64,000 bases of DNA from Chryseobacterium camelliae. Lineage in GTDB: Bacteria > Bacteroidota > Bacteroidia > Flavobacteriales > Weeksellaceae. A program made the position numbers and the translations under genes. Below the pieces are notes generated by a model. It saw only the letters and a program-made list of their open reading frames with translations. It searched no databases and was not told where the DNA came from. Below are positions 37,177 through 45,901 of this stretch, in pieces. The stretch's first letter is position 1, and the number at the start of each line of letters is the position of its first letter. The stretch covers positions 1,550,001-1,614,000 of the forward strand of contig NZ_JAUTAL010000001.1 in the NCBI RefSeq assembly GCF_030818575.1. The letters are read 5' to 3'.

Positions 37177-38286
37177 TTAATCTTCAAATCTAAAGTCAAC
37201 CACCGCATCCAGCTTTGGATATTTCTTTCCTGAAATAAATTTCTTTCCGGTACAGTCTATTTCCAGCCAGCCCTTCTTCTCCTTTACATCGCCGGCTTCC
37301 ACCACATAGGGCACAAATGATATATCTTCTTTTCCTTCCTCTTTTATTTCTTTGTATTGTACGGCAATATCCAGGATGCATTCATGTTCCGTATTCAGCC
37401 TTACATTGCGGTAAATGATATCGTAATGCGTTTCCCTGTTTTCCGGAATATCAAAATAAGTCTCCCAGCCTTCCGTACCAGAGTTGAGTTCTGCCATTGC
37501 TTTCAGGGCATAATACAAAGCTATCGTATAATACTTCCTCGTCCCTTTCCTGGAATAGTCCTCTGCAAAGTGCCCGCCCTCGAATAAAATGACCGGCAGC
37601 CCTTCCCTGGTAAAATTATCGCCTGTGGAAGAAGGATAGAACTCATCCGTATACCTTCCGATCTGCTCCGGAATAAGATCTTTAAGATGATTATAAACTT
37701 CTGCAATCACGGCCATGCATTTTTTCCGGTTTTCAGTGACGGTACGCTCAACATTTTCAGAAGGTGCTAAAAATGAAAGTGTGGCAGGATGGATGCCGTC
37801 TGTGGTAAATATGGTCCGCTGCTCATGAAGGTTCAGTGCATAATCATATTTTTTCGTAGCAACGGCCTGTTTCAAGTATTTGATCTCTACACTTGCTTCA
37901 TTATGGTAATCCCGGTTGAGATCAATATCCCTGGCGTTAAGCCTTGTCCATCTTTCCGAACCGTCAGGATTCAGCATGAAAATAAAATCAAGCTGCAACC
38001 GGTCAAGCAATTCCTCTGAAAATTCAGGGTACCTGGTCCATGTTTCAAGAAGGTCAAGCATGGCATGGGTTGCATTCGATTCATTGCCGTGCATCTGGGA
38101 CCAGGCAAGCACTTTAATAGCACCAGAGCCAAGGGTAAGCTTATAAATAGGTTTTCCTAAAAATGAGGTACCAATCTGCTGAATTGAGTTGCTGAAATTG
38201 GCCTGGAGGTAATCAAATAATTTTTCAGGCAGAATATAGCGATGTAAAAAGCCTGGATAGGAAGTATAAGCGTGTTCAAATTGCAT
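37177..38286 (-). CDS. M14 family zinc carboxypeptidase
   Basis: A 369-residue metallopeptidase of the M14 family. Zinc ligands are in MHGNESNATHA (HxxE) and the later YDYALNLHEQR histidine; the catalytic glutamate is in VILFEGGHF, and LNARDIDLNRDYH supplies the substrate-carboxylate arginine. There is no signal peptide, so it may act in the cytoplasm on small peptides or modified amino acids, unlike secreted digestive forms. Monocistronic, with the long gene-free stretch upstream. Confidence 0.88.
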   Translation of the reverse strand: MQFEHAYTSYPGFLHRYILPEKLFDYLQANFSNSIQQIGTSFLGKPIYKLTLGSGAIKVLAWSQMHGNESNATHAMLDLLETWTRYPEFSEELLDRLQLDFIFMLNPDGSERWTRLNARDIDLNRDYHNEASVEIKYLKQAVATKKYDYALNLHEQRTIFTTDGIHPATLSFLAPSENVERTVTENRKKCMAVIAEVYNHLKDLIPEQIGRYTDEFYPSSTGDNFTREGLPVILFEGGHFAEDYSRKGTRKYYTIALYYALKAMAELNSGTEGWETYFDIPENRETHYDIIYRNVRLNTEHECILDIAVQYKEIKEEGKEDISFVPYVVEAGDVKEKKGWLEIDCTGKKFISGKKYPKLDAVVDFRFED

Positions 38287-38397
38287 TTACAAAAGTTTAT
38301 TGCGTTCAAAGATAAAAAATTTTAATAAGCACATTATTGATTTACATTTGTAATTTAATTAAACATTAGGAATTGTCAGATTGACTGTTGATAAAAT

Positions 38398-38629
38398 TGT
38401 GGATTAACATATTTTCAATAGTATACCTTTAAAACATTTTAAATCAATACTTTATAATCTTTATTTTAATTTTTAATTGAATGTTACTTTAAGTGTAATA
38501 TACAATACTTATCCATATTTGGTGGTTATTCACTTAAACACAGAAATGCGGATAATTATTGTGAATAACTATCATATACAAATGTAAATTGCTGATAATT
38601 TACTGATTCCGTTTATGAAATGTGTATAA
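38398..38629. promoter_or_regulatory. Cluster of DnaA-box-like 9-mers (possible origin or regulatory region)
   Basis: Exact matches to TTATNCACA on the minus strand at 38560-38568 and 38621-38629. One-mismatch copies at 38398-38406 (-), 38509-38517 (+), 38526-38534 (+) and 38547-38555 (-). AT-rich sequence surrounds them. No gene-orientation switch is seen here, so oriC is only a possibility. Confidence 0.35.
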
Positions 38630-39007
38630 ATTTTCAGTCAGTTTATGCATCTTCTTTGTGTTTCAATTTTTCAGATGATCCAGTACGGGCTTATGAAGCT
38701 TATTATCTAAATATTGTATCCATCCTACGATACCGCAATCAAAACATCCTTTATATAGCCAGGAATAGCGCCTAATATACCTGATGCCTGTCCCCTGCCC
38801 CGTAATAAGGTTTTAGCCTGTAAAGATTCACCTTGCCTGTTGAAATGCAGACTATTCATCAGGAGTCAACTGGTGCAAAAGTATCAGATCATTTATGATT
38901 TTAAGAAAAAATTTAGTAACAGTGATTGCGGAAAAAATGTGCAATAAAATAAGCGGTAAAATTTTATCTACATCGTTATATATTCATAATCAGTTATTTA
39001 TAATGTT

Positions 39008-39106
39008 TACAACTGTATATTTCTACTATTTACATTTGTTTACAATTGTATTTTGTTTGTCTTCCTTTATTCTTTACATTTGTAAATACATAAATATACA
39101 AATGTA
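39008..39106. promoter_or_regulatory. Operator array TACAWWTGTA upstream of the XRE regulator
   Basis: Palindromic sites at 39008-39017 (TACAACTGTA), 39031-39040 (TACATTTGTT), 39041-39050 (TACAATTGTA), 39075-39084 (TACATTTGTA) and 39097-39106 (TACAAATGTA), the last touching the ATG. Spacings of 23, 10, 34 and 22 bp are close to whole helical turns. Two more exact copies lie at 38343-38352 and 38577-38586. Confidence 0.7.
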
Positions 39107-39661
39107 ATGGGCTTAAACGAACGGATTTCCAAAGTCATCGAATATTCTAAACTGACTCCTTCTGAATTTGCAGACGAAGTTGATGTGCAACGCTCTTCCA
39201 TTTCCCATATTACATCAGGGAGAAATAAACCATCTCTAGAATTTATCATCAAGATTAAATCCCGTTTTCCCGAAATCCTCTGGGACTGGCTGGTGAATGG
39301 TGAAGGTGAAATGCTGAAATCTGAATTGCCTGAAAACAGTGATCCGGATTTAGAGCCGGAACCGGAAGAAGTAATAGCTGAGGAAAAGACAAAACCTACT
39401 CCCTTGTCTGATCTTTTCAGCATGATGAATGAAGAAGAAGATTTCAGGTTAGATGAACCTGTTATAGAGCAGCCTGTACAGACGCCACGAGAATCCGTTA
39501 TACCGCCCAGGACTGAAGATGCGACTAAAATATCCGATTCTCAGCGATTAGCACCAGTGAACGAAGAGATAATTAGTCAAGTCATTGAAAAGCAGACCAG
39601 TAAAATAAAACGTATTGTACTTTTTTATGAAAATGGAAAATTTGAAAGTTTTGAGCCATAA
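39107..39661 (+). CDS. XRE-type helix-turn-helix regulator
   Basis: A 184-residue protein with an N-terminal XRE/Cro-type helix-turn-helix (residues about 5-60; LTPSEFADEVDVQRSSISHITSG is the HTH core, NKPSLEFIIKI follows). The C-terminal two thirds is acidic and low in complexity (Glu/Pro/Asp), ending in a short conserved-looking IKRIVLFYENGKFESF. The gene begins inside an array of TACAWWTGTA palindromes, which strongly suggests that it represses its own promoter. What else it controls is not visible; the two distant copies of the site reach 760 bp upstream. Convergent with proline dehydrogenase. Confidence 0.88.
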   Translation: MGLNERISKVIEYSKLTPSEFADEVDVQRSSISHITSGRNKPSLEFIIKIKSRFPEILWDWLVNGEGEMLKSELPENSDPDLEPEPEEVIAEEKTKPTPLSDLFSMMNEEEDFRLDEPVIEQPVQTPRESVIPPRTEDATKISDSQRLAPVNEEIISQVIEKQTSKIKRIVLFYENGKFESFEP

Positions 39662-39710
39662 AAGTAAGCATAAGGCTCAATATGTATTCCTGTTCGTAAA
39701 TATTATTATA

Positions 39711-39750
39711 TAAAAAGTAAACCCCGCATTGCTGCGGGGTTTACTATATA
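39711..39750. terminator. Bidirectional terminator
   Basis: Thirteen-bp stem AGTAAACCCCGCA / TGCGGGGTTTACT (39716-39728 with 39733-39745, loop TTGC) between the convergent regulator and proline dehydrogenase genes. Confidence 0.93.
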
Positions 39751-39763
39751 CAAAGATTAAAAA

Positions 39764-40936
39764 TTATCTGCTTCTTTTCCTCCTTTCCAGTTCTTTTTTG
39801 ATCAGTCCAAGCTCCCGGCCGGTCTGCCCTGCCACGGAAGTATTTTCCTGAGCCCTTCTTGTAAGGTAAGGAACAACATCCTTAACCGGTCCGTACGGAA
39901 GGTATTTGGTTGCATTATATCCTTTATCTGAAAGGTAAAAAGTAATATTGTCACTCATCCCGTATAGCTGTCCGAAATAGATATGAGGATTATCATTTTC
40001 AAGTCCTTTGAGCTTCATTTTATCCATTACCAGCTCAGAAGAGATTTCATTGTGGGTACCGAAAAACGCAGAAACCCTGTCCGGATGATTCATCACGAAA
40101 TCAATTCCTGCATTGTAGTTTTTATCGGTAGCTTCCTTGTTCGGTTGTATAGGATCTGCATAGCCCTTTTCTGCTGCTCTCGCGCGTTCCTTTTCCATAT
40201 AGGCTCCCCTAACAATTTTATATCCTATAAAATAGCCTTTTTCATGGGCTTTCTGAAGATGGGCTTCCATATATTCCAGCCTTCCGGTCCTGTACATCTG
40301 GATGGTATTCCATACAATAGGTTTTTCGCGGTTGTATTTCTCCATCATTTCTTCGCACAGATGGTCTGCAGCATCCTGCATCCATGTTTCCTCTGCATCT
40401 ACCATTACTTTTTTATCGTGCTCATGGCAAAGGCTGCATACTTCGTCAAACCTTCTCACCACTCTGGCCCATTCCTCTTTCTGGCTGGAAGTAAGCTCCA
40501 GATTTTTTCCTACAGCTTCATAAAGGTCTATTCTTCCGAAAGCCGTTGGTTTGAATACAATAAACGGAATGGCAGGATTACCAACCGAGAATTTCACGAT
40601 ATCCTTAATTTCTGTGCATACAGCTTCAAAGGTTTCTTCATCTTCTTTACCCTCAATGGAATAGTCGAAAATGCTTCCTACACCTCTTTTGAAAAGCTGT
40701 TTCACAACTTTCATGCTTTCCTCACGGGTTTCACCACCGCAAAATTGTTCAAATAGGGTATTTTTTACAATCCCGGTAACCATCGGAAAATTATTGTGAA
40801 CAGTAAAATTCAGGACAGATGTTCCTATTTTGGTAAGGGAAGGCTGCTCAATCATTCTGAACATCCAGTAAGCTTTCCTAAGCTGTGCATCAGATTTGTC
40901 TGCAAAAGCAATTTTAGTATCGTTAAAAATGGGCAT
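39764..40936 (-). CDS. Proline dehydrogenase
   Basis: A 390-residue FAD-dependent enzyme oxidising proline to pyrroline-5-carboxylate, as a stand-alone PRODH rather than a PutA fusion. The TIM barrel signatures are IFDYSIEG, KVMVDAEETWMQDAAD, YKIVRGAYMEKERARA and FFGTHNEISSEL, with the C-terminal RRAQENTSV arginines that bind the substrate carboxylate. A TACCTTTG promoter lies 22 nt upstream. No P5C dehydrogenase gene is adjacent. Confidence 0.95.
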   Translation of the reverse strand: MPIFNDTKIAFADKSDAQLRKAYWMFRMIEQPSLTKIGTSVLNFTVHNNFPMVTGIVKNTLFEQFCGGETREESMKVVKQLFKRGVGSIFDYSIEGKEDEETFEAVCTEIKDIVKFSVGNPAIPFIVFKPTAFGRIDLYEAVGKNLELTSSQKEEWARVVRRFDEVCSLCHEHDKKVMVDAEETWMQDAADHLCEEMMEKYNREKPIVWNTIQMYRTGRLEYMEAHLQKAHEKGYFIGYKIVRGAYMEKERARAAEKGYADPIQPNKEATDKNYNAGIDFVMNHPDRVSAFFGTHNEISSELVMDKMKLKGLENDNPHIYFGQLYGMSDNITFYLSDKGYNATKYLPYGPVKDVVPYLTRRAQENTSVAGQTGRELGLIKKELERRKRSR

Positions 40937-40958
40937 TACTATTATTAAATTAGTTCTG

Positions 40959-40966
40959 CAAAGGTA
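40959..40966 (-). promoter_or_regulatory. Promoter of proline dehydrogenase (TACCTTTG)
   Basis: Full TAnnTTTG match on the minus strand, 22 nt before the start codon. Confidence 0.6.
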
Positions 40967-40997
40967 ATAATAACACCTCTTTTATTAAAGGATTTTT

Positions 40998-41927
40998 TTA
41001 CAATTTGTTCTCAATTCCGTTGAAGAGCATGGCCAGGATGCCGATGAAAACCCAGAACCGTAAAATATTGAGTGTGATGAATTTAGTCTTCCTGGTATAT
41101 TTGATTACCAGGTAAATGCATAAAGCCATGATTACCAATCCTGCTTCAAAATAGTATCCCATAATGCCTGAAATTCCCTGCCTGCAGATCAGCTTGACGG
41201 AAACAGCCATGATTACAACGAGTAGTGCCCCGATAATTGTTTTTGAAGTATTTGGCTGGAAACTGTTTGGGATGGTATCGTACCCGAAAGCTTTATCAAC
41301 GCTTCTGGTAAGCGTATCTTTGACTATATCAATACATAGCAGGACCAGGAAGAGAAAAACAGCCATCAGCAGTACTTTCCAGGAAAATGTCTCATAATAC
41401 ACCATCATTCCGAAAAACGGATACAGCGTCAAACTGACAAAAGTAAGGTTATTCAGGATGAGCATACGGCTCAGTTTATGGCTGTAAAACCACATAAAAA
41501 ACTGATAAATCAGGAAAAATATAAATACCCTGTATGAAATTATGAAGGCTACACCCAGGGAAATAATTCCTAAAAATAAATAAGCATAGAGGAAATACCG
41601 CTGCGATATAAAACTCTGGATCCTTGTGCGGAATGGTTTTACTACATGGTCTTTTTCGAAATCGTAAAACTGATTGATGATACCCCCTGCTAAAATGGTG
41701 AGTACAGTACAGAAAATGATGCCGTGAACTTTAAAATCGAAGACAAATTTCCTGAAAGATTCATCCTGGTTAAAGAGAAAAAATGTAGAAACATATAAGG
41801 CAAATGTAAGCAATGCAGCCACAAAAAACCTTGCTCCTACCAGGAAGCCCACCAGTTGTGAAAATCTGTAAAAAAGAGATTTGGATGCAGGAGCCTGAGT
41901 CCGGAAATTTTCTTTTTCAGAATTCAT
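40998..41927 (-). CDS. UbiA-superfamily prenyltransferase (GGGP-synthase-like)
   Basis: A 309-residue integral membrane prenyltransferase with about eight helices. The Mg/diphosphate motifs are GGIINQFYDFEKDHV (NxxxDxxxD) and CIDIVKDTLTRSVDKAFG. Flavobacterial homologues are commonly labelled geranylgeranylglycerol-phosphate geranylgeranyltransferase, but quinone or heme-pathway prenylation is possible. It lies 9 bp after the mevalonate kinase gene, so it is tied to isoprenoid supply by co-transcription. Confidence 0.82.
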   Translation of the reverse strand: MNSEKENFRTQAPASKSLFYRFSQLVGFLVGARFFVAALLTFALYVSTFFLFNQDESFRKFVFDFKVHGIIFCTVLTILAGGIINQFYDFEKDHVVKPFRTRIQSFISQRYFLYAYLFLGIISLGVAFIISYRVFIFFLIYQFFMWFYSHKLSRMLILNNLTFVSLTLYPFFGMMVYYETFSWKVLLMAVFLFLVLLCIDIVKDTLTRSVDKAFGYDTIPNSFQPNTSKTIIGALLVVIMAVSVKLICRQGISGIMGYYFEAGLVIMALCIYLVIKYTRKTKFITLNILRFWVFIGILAMLFNGIENKL

Positions 41928-41936
41928 TCAGGTCTA

Positions 41937-42863
41937 TTAAAATCTGTAAATCACCTCTTTCTGGAATCCTTCAAGCATCTTCTCAGCTTTCTCGTAGTCT
42001 TTAGTAAACCCGAGGATATAGCCACCGCCTCCGCTTCCGCAAAGTTTCAGGTAATATGCATTGGAATCAAGGCCCTTTTTCCAGATGTTGAAAATACTTT
42101 CCGGAATCATCGGGCGGAAATGTTCGTAAGCCCAATGGGAAAGTTTTTTCAGGTTCCTGAAAAACGGATTCATGTCTTTTTTTAGGAAAGCATCTATGCA
42201 GGCGTTATTATAACGGATAAATTCTTCTTTCAGTGTTTTGCGGAATCCTTCTGTTTTCATTTTTTCAAAGAAAATCTGGATCATCGGTCCGGTTTCTCCG
42301 GTCATTCCTGAATCAATAAGGAAAATAGCCCCTTTGCCTTCTTCACCATCCGGAATAGACACCCTGTCAAGATTTTCCCTGTTTTCAATAAGAATCGGAA
42401 GGTTCATGTAACAGATCAGAGGATCCATACCCGAGCTTTTCCCATGGAAATAGCTTTCCATTTCCCCGAAAACAGCCTTTAAATTTTTAAGATTCTCTTT
42501 GGAAATATTTTCAGGATCGTGTCTGGTAAGGGAATATTTTTCAAAAATTGCGGCTACCAGCGCCCCTGAGCTTCCTACTCCGTATCCCTGAGGAATATTG
42601 GAATCAAAGAAAAGCCCTGCATCGATATCATCTTTAAAACGCTGTACATCTAATGTAAAATCTTCCGGAAGTTTGAGTTCCTGAAGGAAATCAGCATATT
42701 TACGGAGATGTCCGTTGGATTTGGCTTCAAATTCCGAATGGTTCTCCGAAAACTTGAGAGTTCCCTTATAGAAACTGTAAGGTACCACAAGTCCCTGGGA
42801 ATCTTCTATCATTCCGTATTCCCCGAATAAGATGATCTTAGCGTAAAATAGAGGGTTGGTCAT
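41937..42863 (-). CDS. Mevalonate kinase-like GHMP kinase
   Basis: A 308-residue GHMP kinase: YAKIILFGEYGMI at the N-terminus, NIPQGYGVGSSGALVAAIF (the ATP-binding PxGxGSS motif) and LCGSGGGGYILGF (third motif). With the neighbouring prenyltransferase this fits mevalonate kinase of the mevalonate route used by Flavobacteriia; phosphomevalonate kinase is the alternative. The start is set at 42863, 21 nt after a TAAATTTG promoter; a longer frame to 42953 would begin upstream of that promoter. Confidence 0.85.
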   Translation of the reverse strand: MTNPLFYAKIILFGEYGMIEDSQGLVVPYSFYKGTLKFSENHSEFEAKSNGHLRKYADFLQELKLPEDFTLDVQRFKDDIDAGLFFDSNIPQGYGVGSSGALVAAIFEKYSLTRHDPENISKENLKNLKAVFGEMESYFHGKSSGMDPLICYMNLPILIENRENLDRVSIPDGEEGKGAIFLIDSGMTGETGPMIQIFFEKMKTEGFRKTLKEEFIRYNNACIDAFLKKDMNPFFRNLKKLSHWAYEHFRPMIPESIFNIWKKGLDSNAYYLKLCGSGGGGYILGFTKDYEKAEKMLEGFQKEVIYRF

Positions 42864-42883
42864 ACCGGCAATAAATCTTTTTG

Positions 42884-42891
42884 CAAATTTA
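42884..42891 (-). promoter_or_regulatory. Promoter of the mevalonate kinase operon (TAAATTTG)
   Basis: Full TAnnTTTG match on the minus strand; decides the start of the kinase gene at 42863. Confidence 0.65.
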
Positions 42892-43049
42892 GCAATTATT
42901 CCATTCATTACCGCAAAATCCGCGCCGAATATGATTGAAGTCCTGTTTTGCACACATTTTTGATATTTAAATTCAATTATAATCCATAAGGGTGATCAAT
43001 AGAGTGTGCCGATTCCATACTGCGCCCCATATTTTTCAGTACAGCCCAT

Positions 43050-43077
43050 AAAAAAAAGCTGTTGTACAACAGCCTTT
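43050..43077 (-). terminator. Terminator of the UMF1 transporter gene
   Basis: Perfect 16-nt palindrome GCTGTTGTACAACAGC at 43058-43073 with a minus-strand run of seven T residues, 5 nt past the stop codon at 43082. Confidence 0.85.
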
Positions 43078-43081
43078 AATT

Positions 43082-44572
43082 TTATAGTGTTTCCTTATTC
43101 TTAAGGGTTTTTAATTTCAAAAACCGTATAAGCACGAGTCCGACCCCGAAGAATACTGTCATGGAAAGTGCTGCAATCCGCATATTGTTGAAATGCTCGA
43201 TTAAAGTCGCAAAAATGAATGTTCCCAGGATAATCGCCAGTTTCTCCAGCACATCATAGAAGCTGAAGAATGTTGTGTTTTCCATGGAATCCTGTGGCAG
43301 AAGCTTGGAATAGGTGGAACGCGACATGGCCTGAAGTCCTCCCATCACGAGGCCGACTACAGCTGCTACTCCGTAAAACTGGTATTCTACCGTAGGGTTT
43401 TCCTTGTTCAGGAAAAAGGCCCAGATACAGGCAATGATCCATAAAAATACGGCGATGGAGATTACGTTTTTATTACCGATCCTCCTGGACAGCCTCGAGA
43501 AAATGACAGCACCGATGATCGCTTCGATCTGGATGACCAGTAAGGTCCCAATCAATTTGTCCTGTGCCAGATTGATTTCACTTTTTCCAAATAAGGTCGC
43601 CATCAGGAAGATGGTCTGCATCCCTACACTGTAAAAGAAGAAACTTGAAAGGAAAAACTTCAGGTTCCTGTCCTTGAAAAGCTCATTCCCCACTTTGAAC
43701 AATTCATGGAAACTTTCTTTGGCAATATCCTTATAAAAACAAAGGTTGTCTTTCAGTACTTCCAGAAATCCTCCCTGCTCTTCATGCCTTTTAAACAGGT
43801 TTTTATAATTCAGCAATACCAGGTCTTTAGGAAGTTTATCTTTAACATCCCCGAACTGCGGCAGATGCTTGAAAGTATATTGTGAAAAACCGAACCACCA
43901 GGCTCCTGTAAGCAGGAAGCTGATCCTCGTAAACAACAGCTGCTGGGCAGCACCTTTGGCAAAAACCTGGATCAGGAGCAGGCAGATGATCACCAGGATA
44001 ACGGAACCGATATAGCCATAAACGTATCCTTTTGCAGACAGGGCATCCTGCTTGTCCTGCGTGGCTATATCCGGTAAAAATGAATTGTAAAAAACAAGGC
44101 TTCCCCAGAATCCCACGCTCGCTGTGATGCTGAATAAAAGCCCCAGAAAAACATTCTGCATACCGGTAAACATGGCAAGCCCCATACAGGAAGTCGCCCC
44201 AAGATAACAGAAGAACTGAAGGAAAGACTTTTTATTTCCTATGGTATCTGCCAGTGAAGACAGAAACGGCGACAAGAATACCACGACCAGAAACGAGATG
44301 GTCAGTGAATACCCATAGACCGCATCCGGCTGGTATTCTTTCCCGAATATGGTGATCAGGTGCCGCACCGGAACATCAATCCAGCGTTTGGTTTCTGCCA
44401 CATATTCTTTCTTCTCATAGGCAGTAGTAAGAATGGAATAGTAAATAGGAAATATGGTTGATGTAATAACCAGTGAATACACCGAATTGGCCCAGTCATA
44501 GACGGCCCATGCCTTCATGATCTTCGGGTTATTTTTTATATTCTGCTGTTGCGGATTCTCAATTTCAGACAT
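43082..44572 (-). CDS. UMF1-type MFS transporter
   Basis: A 496-residue transporter with 11-12 membrane helices. AWAVYDWANSVYSLVITSTIFP at the N-terminus is the hallmark of the UMF1 family (related to the yeast vacuolar effluxer Atg22). A long hydrophilic loop (around residues 230-280) divides the halves. Members probably export amino acids or other small solutes; the substrate is unknown. A TATTTTTG promoter precedes it and a terminator follows. Confidence 0.88.
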   Translation of the reverse strand: MSEIENPQQQNIKNNPKIMKAWAVYDWANSVYSLVITSTIFPIYYSILTTAYEKKEYVAETKRWIDVPVRHLITIFGKEYQPDAVYGYSLTISFLVVVFLSPFLSSLADTIGNKKSFLQFFCYLGATSCMGLAMFTGMQNVFLGLLFSITASVGFWGSLVFYNSFLPDIATQDKQDALSAKGYVYGYIGSVILVIICLLLIQVFAKGAAQQLLFTRISFLLTGAWWFGFSQYTFKHLPQFGDVKDKLPKDLVLLNYKNLFKRHEEQGGFLEVLKDNLCFYKDIAKESFHELFKVGNELFKDRNLKFFLSSFFFYSVGMQTIFLMATLFGKSEINLAQDKLIGTLLVIQIEAIIGAVIFSRLSRRIGNKNVISIAVFLWIIACIWAFFLNKENPTVEYQFYGVAAVVGLVMGGLQAMSRSTYSKLLPQDSMENTTFFSFYDVLEKLAIILGTFIFATLIEHFNNMRIAALSMTVFFGVGLVLIRFLKLKTLKNKETL

Positions 44573-44594
44573 TTCAAATAAAGTATTAGTTGCA

Positions 44595-44602
44595 CAAAAA
44601 TA
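44595..44602 (-). promoter_or_regulatory. Promoter of the UMF1 transporter gene (TATTTTTG)
   Basis: TAnnTTTG match on the minus strand, 22 nt before the start codon at 44572. Confidence 0.6.
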
Positions 44603-44607
44603 GAAAA

Positions 44608-44658
44608 ACCATTAAGAAATGGATAAAGTTTTGTAAAAATTATCCGTTTCTTAATGGT
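44608..44658 (-). terminator. Long inverted repeat after the thiolase gene
   Basis: Arms of 19 bp (44608-44626 with 44640-44658) pair with one G-T mismatch; core ACCATTAAGAAA / TTTCTTAATGGT. Followed on the minus strand by a short T-run. It lies 21 nt past the thiolase stop and immediately before the UMF1 promoter. Confidence 0.75.
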
Positions 44659-44679
44659 AGTATATTCCTAAGCAGTGTG

Positions 44680-45858
44680 TTATATATTCTCAATAACAAT
44701 GGCAGAAGCCCCGCCACCACCGTTACAGATGGCTGCAGCACCGTATTTGCCGTTATTCTGCTTTAATGCATTGATCAGGGTAACGATGATCCTTGATCCT
44801 GAACTTCCCAGCGGGTGTCCCAATGCAACAGCTCCTCCGTTAACGTTCACTTTCGCAGCATCGAGTCCAAGGATTTTATTATTGGCAAGACCCACTACGG
44901 AAAACGCCTCATTGAATTCAAAAAGATCGATATCGGAGATTTCCAGTCCTGCTTTTTTAAGGGCAATCGGCAGTGCTTTGGATGGTGCAGTGGTAAAGTT
45001 TTCCGGTTCCTGGGCAGCATCAGCGTAAGAAATGATCTTAGCCAGAGGTTTCAGTCCCAGCTCTTCCATTTTTTCTTTTGACACCAAGATCAGGGCTGAA
45101 GCTCCATCATTCAGCGTGGATGCATTGGCTGCGGTTACGGTGCCTTCTTCTTTTTTAAATACAGTAGGCAATGTAGGAATCCGGTCGAAATTCACCGCTT
45201 TATATTCTTCATCTTCGGCAAAGATCACCGGCTCCCCTTTTCGCTGAGGGATTTCCACAGGAACTACCTCATCAGAAAATTTGCCTTCGCTCCAAGCCTT
45301 TGCTGATCTTTTATAAGATTCAATCGCGAAATTATCCTGGTCTTCTCTGGAGAAACCATAATCCGCAGCACATTTTTCAGCGCAAACCCCCATATGTACT
45401 TTATTATAGACATCGGTAAGCCCGTCAAGCAACATACCATCCTGCATTTTCACATCCCCAAGTTTGGTGGCGGTTCTGGCGTTATAATAATGCGGAACCA
45501 TGGACATGTTCTCCATACCTCCGGCTACAATTACCTCAGCATCACCGGCTTTAATGGCCTGTGCAGCCATGGTTACGGCTTTCATTCCTGAGGCACATAC
45601 TTTATTAATGGTAGTAGCAGGGGTCTGGATGGAAAGTCCGGCTCCTATCGCTACCTGGCGTGCCGGTGCCTGGCCCTCTCCTGCCTGCAAAACGTTCCCC
45701 ATATAAATCTCCTGAACCTCTTTAGGATCAAGGCTGATCTTATCTAATGCTCCCTTTACCGCAACGATTCCCAATCTGGTAGCCGGAACAGTGGATAAAC
45801 TCCCCATGAAGCTTCCCATAGGCGTTCTTACTGCGGAAACAATGAATACTTCTTTCAT
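44680..45858 (-). CDS. Acetyl-CoA C-acyltransferase (thiolase)
   Basis: A 392-residue thiolase. The acyl-enzyme cysteine is in NKVCASGMKAVT (near residue 88), the HPLGSSG motif contains the catalytic His, and CNGGGGASAIV carries the second catalytic Cys. In this organism it can supply acetoacetyl-CoA to the mevalonate pathway or take part in fatty-acid degradation; the sequence cannot separate these. Monocistronic. Confidence 0.95.
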   Translation of the reverse strand: MKEVFIVSAVRTPMGSFMGSLSTVPATRLGIVAVKGALDKISLDPKEVQEIYMGNVLQAGEGQAPARQVAIGAGLSIQTPATTINKVCASGMKAVTMAAQAIKAGDAEVIVAGGMENMSMVPHYYNARTATKLGDVKMQDGMLLDGLTDVYNKVHMGVCAEKCAADYGFSREDQDNFAIESYKRSAKAWSEGKFSDEVVPVEIPQRKGEPVIFAEDEEYKAVNFDRIPTLPTVFKKEEGTVTAANASTLNDGASALILVSKEKMEELGLKPLAKIISYADAAQEPENFTTAPSKALPIALKKAGLEISDIDLFEFNEAFSVVGLANNKILGLDAAKVNVNGGAVALGHPLGSSGSRIIVTLINALKQNNGKYGAAAICNGGGGASAIVIENI

Positions 45859-45901
45859 GTGTATATAAATCTTTTACTTTATTAATGATCAGAAATGCTG
45901 A

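Larger units (their letters stand above)
38287..39106. other. 820-bp AT-rich gene-free region
   Basis: No convincing gene on either strand; a 70-residue plus-strand ORF at 38895-39107 is Ile/Tyr/Phe-rich and overlaps operator repeats. The left half (38290-38640) is extremely AT-rich and contains DnaA-box-like 9-mers and two TACAWWTGTA sites. The stretch 38660-38890 is of ordinary composition without recognised structure. The right end carries a cluster of TACAWWTGTA sites running up to the XRE regulator gene. Confidence 0.7.

Noticed and set aside
38895..39107. 70-residue plus-strand ORF before the XRE gene
   Set aside because: Ile/Phe/Tyr-rich and overlaps the operator array and the start of the regulator gene; no family resemblance.
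39983..40756. 257-residue plus-strand ORF
   Set aside because: Antisense to proline dehydrogenase; long only because of the codon pattern of the real gene.
42864..42953. N-terminal extension of mevalonate kinase
   Set aside because: The extra 30 residues would start upstream of the TAAATTTG box and do not look conserved; the start at 42863 is kept.
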